Source: Geosiphon pyriformis (taxonomy: Eukaryota; Glomeromycota; Glomeromycetes; Archaeosporales; Geosiphonaceae). From it: a DNA stretch of 64,000 nt. Each line of letters opens with the position of its first letter. Positions within the stretch are counted from its first letter, which is position 1. This document shows positions 58,573 through 64,000 of this stretch, piece after piece. The stretch covers positions 13,796 to 77,795 of the forward strand of contig JAAOMT010000030.1 of assembly GCA_016748015.1 (NCBI GenBank), read 5' to 3'. The translations under genes were made by a program, and so were the position numbers. The notes beneath the pieces are model-generated. The model ran no database searches, had not been told where the DNA came from, and saw only the letters and a program-made list of their open reading frames with translations.

Positions 58573-58600
58573 AGAATTATATCTCATAGAAAGCACCAAA
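58573..58600 (-). other. Element C primer-binding site
   Basis: In sense it reads TTTGGTGCTTTCTATGAG after the LTR, a decayed form of TTTGGTGCTCCCTGTAAG in B and D (differences are transitions). Confidence 0.65.
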
Positions 58601-59422
58601 TGTTACAAGTGATTATTTGGAGTCTCAAATCAAATAACAAACCCATAACTTGGTGTTCAATTAATATATATTAATGTTGGTAATATTTGAAGGTTTTGTT
58701 GTAAAGTTTTTTGTACAATGAACAAAGATTCAATATTGATTATAGTAGCTTTTTGAAATTACAATTCCATCCAATTTTTTTCTTAGCTTGATGGCCAGAT
58801 TTATTCTGGCAGTCATGCCTTTCTAGTAAGCTATCTATTAATATATATATAATTTTACTCTTATTTTTGGGTTTTTTACCAGGCTATTCTTAATATTAAT
58901 AATTCAGCATTTAATCCTCAATCAATTAGTCAACAACAAAAAAAAATAAAATAAAAAAAAATAAAAAAAAATAAAGACAATAATAAGTTAATATCTTATC
59001 AATAACCATGATCAAGAGCTATTGGTCCAGTATAGTTAAGTATAAATTACTATCAACATGAAGTATTGATAGTGGAAAGTGGATTAAGATAGTGAATAAT
59101 TATTTATTGATATTTGTGATGTAAAAGGTTGCTTAAATAAAATTTAAACTGAAAGGTCTGTCTTTTCTGTTTCTAATGCTCTTGCTATATATATATAATT
59201 TAGGTTCTATGAGATTGCTCATATTTCTAAGCAATGTGCTATGATTTCTTGAGCAATGTGTCCTATTTTTCTAATATTGTTCCACATTGCTAAGCAATGT
59301 GCCATAATTTTTGACATTGCTTTATATTGCTTGAACAATGTGCTCATATGCTAACTACTATTCTCCTATTGGTCTATCTGTTTTTTCTATTATTTTCTTT
59401 CTATATTTTTCTATGAGTAACA
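58601..59422 (-). repeat. Element C 5' LTR
   Basis: The LTR is 822 bp, with outer end TGAGTAACA at 59422. It has the AGCAAT/ATTGCT array at about 59345-59215, TATATATATAG, AAAAGACAGACC, and the hairpin at 59024-59000 (all 8 pairs kept if G-T pairs are allowed). The T-rich tract is near 58975-58930. Confidence 0.9.
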
Positions 59423-60936
59423 CTATAAAAGCTTTGAAAAAGCTATTAGACAAAATCAATTTTTTAAGTGATGGCAATAATAATAATGTCTTGTTAGATG
59501 CTCTATTATTCTTTCTCTCTTTTTTGAAAAATTTGGTTAATATTTTTGTCAGAAAATCTTTTGCTTTGAATATTGGCTTGAATAAAATGGCTGGAAAATC
59601 TTCTTAAGAAAAGCTTGTTGTAATTAGAAAATTATTTTCAAAAATCAATAGTTTTGAAGAAGCTTTTACTCTCTCAAAATTTTTAGGAATTATTAGAACA
59701 ATATTTACTTCTGAAATGAGTTTAATAAAAGCCATCAAAATAATTACTAGTGTAAAAATCATAATAAACACCAATCTTAAAAAAACCACTGAACATTTAG
59801 ATCAGGCTGTAGTGTTGAAGAAAATTCCAATTAAAACATCAGCTGAGGCTGTGTGTGCTGTGTTATCCGAATTTGGGTTAATTAAATCAATTAAGATGTA
59901 ACTGGTGGACCTATGGCAAAAGGCAATTGTTGAATTAGAAGATCAAAATTAGGCTGATCTTTTGGCTTTTAAGTGGTTTATTTTTATTGAGAAGAATGCT
60001 GTTCATGTGGCCAGGGCTGATCTTAATAAACAAACATGGAATTTTAAAAATTTTTATAGAATACTGCTCTATACTCTTCTTGTAGAAACTAATGCTTATG
60101 ACATCTGAAACTTCATTGTTTCAATGGATAGGAGAACATATATTATTGATTGTCATCCAGTTTTATATATTAGAAGCAAATATGTTGTTGTTTATTTTAA
60201 TTCTGCTAAATCATTAAACACTACTATAGAAATTATGCCCATGTTAAGGAATTTTAATTTGCATTGGTCTTATCTTAGTATTACCAAGTGTATTAAGTAT
60301 AAAAAATTTGGTTATATATCATTGAACTGTATATTGGATGGAAAAATATCTTCTGGTAGCTTTTCTTATAAGATTTAGTCAGAGGCAGATAAAAACAGGT
60401 TGGCATCTATTTATGCTAAGTGTTCAGCATTTGTGTCTTGTTTTGTCTTCTTTGGTGGTGTTTTTTAGACTAAGGTTATTGGTAAATTTTTTTTTCTTCT
60501 TTTTTCTGCACATAATAGTTTGGCTAGCTTTGGTTCTTTTTTGGAGATGAAATCTCTCCCATCTGTTGTAAATGAGTTGAAAAAACGTCTGGTTAGTATT
60601 AAAAACAGTTTTATCAGTCTCACAAGATGAATTGGTGAATTGGCTAAGAGATTGAAATTACTTGTGCTGGCAGTTTTCCAGTCTAACCCTAAATGTCAGC
60701 TGCCAGTGATCTCTTTCTCATCACAGAATTAAGTGGGTAATATAATGATAAGAGAAGACTTGAGTGAAACTACTAATGGCAAAACTGTTGAGATTTCAGG
60801 TTTTTCTATCTTTTTTGAAGTTGTTAAGCTAGAAAACATATTAAAAAGTCTTTTTGTTTTAGTGCTAAGTTTGTTGACATGTTTTGACAGTTTGGTTCTA
60901 GCTGGTAGTATACTTCTTCTACTTTCTTTTCAATAA
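59423..60936 (+). pseudogene. LINE copy 3 ORF1, main part (broken)
   Basis: This resumes after element C with KALKKLLDKINFLSDGNNNN and follows copy 2 through NIFVRKSFALNIGLNKMAGK, KTSAEAVCAVLSEFGLIKSI (59830 on), the second RNA-binding-like region (RRTYIIDCHPVLYI, 60130), a knuckle remnant (CIKYKKFGYISLNC near 60290, His changed to Tyr) and the C-terminal heptads. The stop at 60934-60936 sits where copies 1 and 2 have stop-start overlap, but the ORF2 ATG is ATA here. Confidence 0.8.
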
Positions 60937-61593
60937 ATCATTTAGTTTGAAAAATTGCCACATGTAATATTAGAGATATAAATATTCTATTAAGTAAGAA
61001 AATGTTATTTGTTGATATAAGAATATGAACAATTTGATTTTTGTTGTTGCCAAAACTAAGTTAAGAGGAAAGGTTTATTCATAGATTATAAACAAATTTG
61101 ATGATATATGGGTGTTTATATCTGGTTTGAATTCTGGTTATTTGGATTTTGATATTACAATTATTATAAATAGTTCTTTGGTAAAACATGTATGTAAAGT
61201 TTTTGAAATGCTCGGGTGGCTCTTTATTGTCAAGTTACTCTTTAAGAATAAGCTTTTTGTCTTAATTTTGGGGTTTTACACTGGTACTTCTTTGGCAGCT
61301 TGTTTTTTTTAAACTGGTGAAATTGACTATCTGATAACAAAGATGGTAAATGAATTTTCTTTCATTATCTTGGATAGTAATTTCAATAAAAATGGTTTTC
61401 ACAGGTGTACCAGTTTCAAAAAATGCCTTGATTTAGGCCTGGTCAATTTTTTGTATGAGAATCTAGTTGCTAAAACATATATATAGAGTAATTTTCAGGG
61501 TGTTAAAAAACAATTAACTACATTTTTATTTTTTCAACCTTGGTTAATATGGTAGTGAATCATAAAATAATAGAAGTTAGAGTATTTTGACAC
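60937..61593 (+). pseudogene. LINE copy 3 ORF2 endonuclease fragment
   Basis: Homologous to the start of ORF2: NNLIFVVAKTKLRGKV (the metal Glu is Lys here), VFISGLNSGYLDFDITIII, LILGFYTGTSLAACFF, ILDSNFNKNGF (GDFN changed to SNFN) and a decayed DHK region near 61565. It is cut by an LTR at 61594. Confidence 0.78.
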
Positions 61594-61960
61594 TATTACT
61601 TGAAAAAAAAAGTCTATTAAAGAAAGAAGAAAAAAAAATGTAATCTAAAGAAAAACGTGACAAAATGTGAATAGACACAGAATAACATACAATAACGTTG
61701 GATAATACATTATAATATAGGATAATGTGTTATAATACCAGATAATATAGAATAATATATTATAATGTAGGATAATGTGTTATAATACAAGATAACACAG
61801 AATAAGTGTAATAATATCAGATAATGTGTTATAACATAAAATAATTAGTTATAACATAAAAAAATGAAGCAATAACTAGCAAGAACAGACAATTTAAAGC
61901 AATTCTGTAAAACTAGAAAAATATGTATATATAACAGTAGCATTAGAAGCAAAAAAACAG
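61594..61960 (+). repeat. LTR fragment (plus), GTTATAAC-array type
   Basis: It starts TATTACTTGA (from TGTTA), carries the ATAATGTGTTATAATA array (61680-61860), and a TATA region TATGTATATATAACAGTAGC followed by TTAGAAGCAAAAAAACAG. It then stops abruptly where an inverted LTR begins. It lies head to head with the U3 of the next LTR, to which it is similar. Confidence 0.78.
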
Positions 61961-62889
61961 TGTTATAGATGATTATTTGGAGTCTCAAATCAAATAACAA
62001 ACTCGTAACTTGGTGCTTAATAGCTAAATTATATTGGTAATATTTAAAGATTTTTGTATCTAAAGATTTTGGTTGAGTTCTTTGTATAATAGACAGAGAT
62101 TCAATAGTTGTTTTATCTGTAGCTTCCCGGAATCACAATTCCATCAATTTTTTTCTCAGCTTAGTGGCTGGCAATTCTCTGGTAAGCAATCTGTAGTTTT
62201 TATGATTTCTACCCATTCACAGGGGTCTTTTACCAGGCAATTTTTGATATTAATAATTTAGCACTTAATCCTTAATCAATTAGTTAACAACAAAAGAAAA
62301 TAAAAAAAATAAAATAAAATAAAATAAAATAAGAAATAAGTGTTTTGTTAATAGCCATAATTAAGAGCTATTGTGCCAATAGATTAAGTAGTAAATAATA
62401 ACATGAATTTGATGATAATAAATAATTTTATTAATAAGAGAATAATTTCACTTTAAATTATAGAAAACTATCTTTTGAAGAAAGGGGTATTGTTCTAAAT
62501 TAATATAAATTCTATTGAATTTGCCAGGAATTTTTTTTTGGCTGTCTTTTTAACTTCTATAACTACTTGCTTTTATACATTCTTTTGGTTTTACAGGATT
62601 GTTTTCAATTGTCTTGTTATTGTTAGCTATTGCTTTGCTATTTCTGTTATAACTAATTATCCTATTTTATAACATATTATTTGACATTATTACATATTAT
62701 TCTGTGTTATCTTGTATTATAACACATTATTCTATGTTATAATACGTTATTTTGTCTTATCTTGTATTATAACACATTATCTTATGTTATAATGCATTAT
62801 CCAACATTATTACATATTATTCTGTGTTTCTTTATGTTTTATTACGTTTTTTTTTCTTTCTTGAATAGGCTTTTTTTCTTTAAGTAACA
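61961..62889 (-). repeat. Mosaic LTR (minus): GTTATAAC-type U3 with D/C-type U5
   Basis: In sense this 929-bp LTR starts TGTTACTTAAAG (62889) and ends ATCTATAACA (61961). The U3 has the ATAATGTGTTATAATA array (62835-62655) and TGTATAAAAGCAAGTAG like the solo LTR at 7688. The rest, including hairpin 62373-62349 and the end GAGACTCCAAATAATC, follows D and C. No matching 4-bp duplication is visible (ACAG left, ATGT right). Confidence 0.75.
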
Positions 62890-63509
62890 ATGTACTAGTC
62901 TCATCTTGTTTCAACTAAGTGTGCCAAGTATGAAAACTTAGGTCATATTTTCTTGAACTGTGTTGTTGGTAAAAAAATTCTTGTTGATAACTTGTTAAGA
63001 AAAGTCTTTTTAAATGCTAATAAAAGTAGACTGGCAGCCATTTATGTTAGATGGTCAGCTTTAGTTGCTCATCTTGTTTCTTTTAGTGGTGTCTTTTGGA
63101 GTAAAATTGTTAGTGGGTCTTTTTTTTTCCCTTTTTTACATGTAATAGTTTGGCTAATACTGGTTCTTTTTTAAAAATAAAACTTCTTCCACTTGCTATG
63201 AGTAAAATAGAGTTATGTTTAGTTAGTATTAAAAGCAGTCTTGCCAGCTTTGCAGAACAAATTGGTAAGCTGGTTAAGAGATTAAAGTCACTTATGCTAG
63301 CAGTTTTTTAGTCTAGTCCTAAATGTCAGCTGTCAGTAACTTTCCTATTACAAGATCAAATGAGTAATATAGTAATAGAAAAAAATTTGGGTAAGACTAC
63401 TAGTGGCAAGACTGTTATGGTTTTAGGTTTGTTTGTCTCTTCTGAAGTTGTTAAATTGGAAAATATATTAGAGGATCTTTCTGCTTTAGTGCTGAGTTTG
63501 TTGACATAT
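62890..63509 (+). pseudogene. LINE copy 4 fragment: ORF1 C-terminus (broken)
   Basis: It is homologous to copy 2 from about 14515. The knuckle region reads KCAKYENLGHIFLNC near 62925, with the LGHIFLNC end intact as in copy 1. RLAAIYVRWSALVAHLVSF and the heptad region follow. It repeats ORF1 sequence already present in copy 3 (60260-60860), so it is a separate insertion or the product of a rearrangement. It is cut by an LTR at 63510. Confidence 0.8.
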
Positions 63510-64000
63510 TGTTATTTATAGAATATAGAAATCACATTAATATATACATTAGCCAAACAGAAGTAGACATAGTAAAATAAGAAATTTCAGAATTTCTCTC
63601 AGAGAAATTGCAGGATTCTAGAATTATAGAATTTTTATATAAGAAATCACAGAATTTCAGAATTCCAAGATTTTTTTCAGAGAAATTTCAGAATTTTAGG
63701 AATTCCAGAATTCTTGGCTTAAAGAATTAAAGAATTGAGAAATCTCAATTATGTATATATAATAATAGCATTAGAAGCAGAAAAAGAAAATCAATTCAAA
63801 TAACTTCTAGTTCAAAACATCTTAGTCAAAATTATTAATATTAATAAAATAATTATTTGCCATTTAAATCTATCTTCTTACTATTAACATTTTATGTTAA
63901 TAGTATCTAATACTTAATTACACTAAAATAATAGCTTTTGATTATGGCTATTGATAGAATACTAAGCTTTACTGGTCTTGGCTTATTTCTTTATTTTTTT
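63510..64000 (+). repeat. D-type LTR in plus orientation, runs off the window
   Basis: It starts TGTTATTTATAGAATATAG (left flank CATA). The array of AATTTC/GAATTCC palindromes is at 63590-63745, then TATGTATATATAATAATAGC, TTAGAAGCAGAAAAAG, and the hairpin at 63929-63953 (loop TTTGATTAT). The window ends in the T-rich tract. Whether it is a solo LTR or a 5' LTR cannot be told. Confidence 0.85.

Larger units (their letters stand above)
31586..59422 (-). mobile_element. Element C: gypsy-like LTR retrotransposon, host of elements A and B
   Basis: Minus-strand element with LTRs 58601-59422 (5') and 31586-32447 (3') and target duplication CTAT (31582-31585, 59423-59426). Without the insertion of A (37864-55879) its own length is about 9.8 kb, the same as D, with the same gene order. 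Its Pol is closely similar to that of D, but its LTR U3 carries a different palindrome array (AGCAAT type). A 689-base N gap lies between its RT and integrase. Confidence 0.9.
31157..61593 (+). mobile_element. LINE copy 3, split by elements C, A and B
   Basis: The 5' part (31157-31585) and the rest (59423-61593) flank 27.8 kb of nested LTR elements. Continuity is shown by AAAGTTAAGACTAT before and CTATAAAAGCTTTGAAAAAGC after, which together match KTKKALGKPLG coding sequence in copy 2 (near 13660). CTAT is the target duplication. Copy 3 is more decayed than copies 1 and 2 (even the ORF1 start is ATA near 31297) and ends within the endonuclease, where another LTR begins. Confidence 0.88.

Noticed and set aside
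62640-62840. Independent minisatellite of TTATAACACATTAT units
   Set aside because: It is the inverted U3 array of the LTR at 61961-62889, matching 7745-7925.

Overview
The window looks like a gene-poor, transposon-saturated stretch of a very AT-rich eukaryotic nuclear genome. My best guess is an arbuscular mycorrhizal fungus (Glomeromycotina). The basis is inference: Ty3/gypsy-like and LINE elements with RNase H, a short 70-bp GT-AG intron in a kinase-like gene, extreme AT content and N-filled assembly gaps. No bacterial operon, tRNA, rRNA or CRISPR was seen. Only one probable host gene is visible: a kinase-like gene on the minus strand at 10599-12143, with an 867-base gap inside it.

Nearly everything else is nested retroelements, whose order can be read from insertion junctions. 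(1) 683-9484: a decayed solo LTR (type A) is split by LINE copy 1 (minus, about 1216-9035), which is itself split by a solo LTR (7688-8760, plus). (2) 10.6-12.1 kb: the kinase-like gene. (3) 13236-29890: LINE copy 2 (plus) is split by a complete Ty3/gypsy-like element D (minus, 17802-27702, 842-bp LTRs, target duplication ACAG). (4) 31157-61593: LINE copy 3 (plus) is split by element C (minus, 31586-59422, duplication CTAT). C is split by element A (plus, 37864-55879, duplication CCAC), and the 3' LTR of A is split by element B (plus, 46882-54973, duplication TTAC). This is a four-level nest. (5) 61594-64000: two LTRs head to head, a fourth LINE fragment, and the start of another LTR at the window edge.

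The LINEs carry ORF1 (RNA-binding-like region plus CCHC knuckle) and ORF2 (APE-type endonuclease, reverse transcriptase, RNase H, C-terminal CCHC and tail). ORF1 stop and ORF2 start overlap (TAATG or AATGA). The gypsy-like elements share Gag N-terminal domain, capsid, CCHC, protease, a Cys-rich zinc-finger-like module, dUTPase, RT, RNase H, integrase, and a small extra ORF (here called ORF3) just before the polypurine tract. The Cys-rich module plus dUTPase between protease and RT, and ORF3, are the most unusual protein features. Their LTRs share an RNA-like hairpin (8-bp stem, 9-nt loop) with covarying base pairs, and family-specific palindrome arrays upstream of the TATA box.

All copies are inactive. 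In-frame stops mostly look like C-to-T or G-to-A changes (TGG to TAG/TGA, CAA/CAG to TAA/TAG). Where I aligned about 330 bp of the two LTRs of D, every difference was a transition. Coordinates of LTR ends are exact to a base or so; domain borders in broken genes are approximate.
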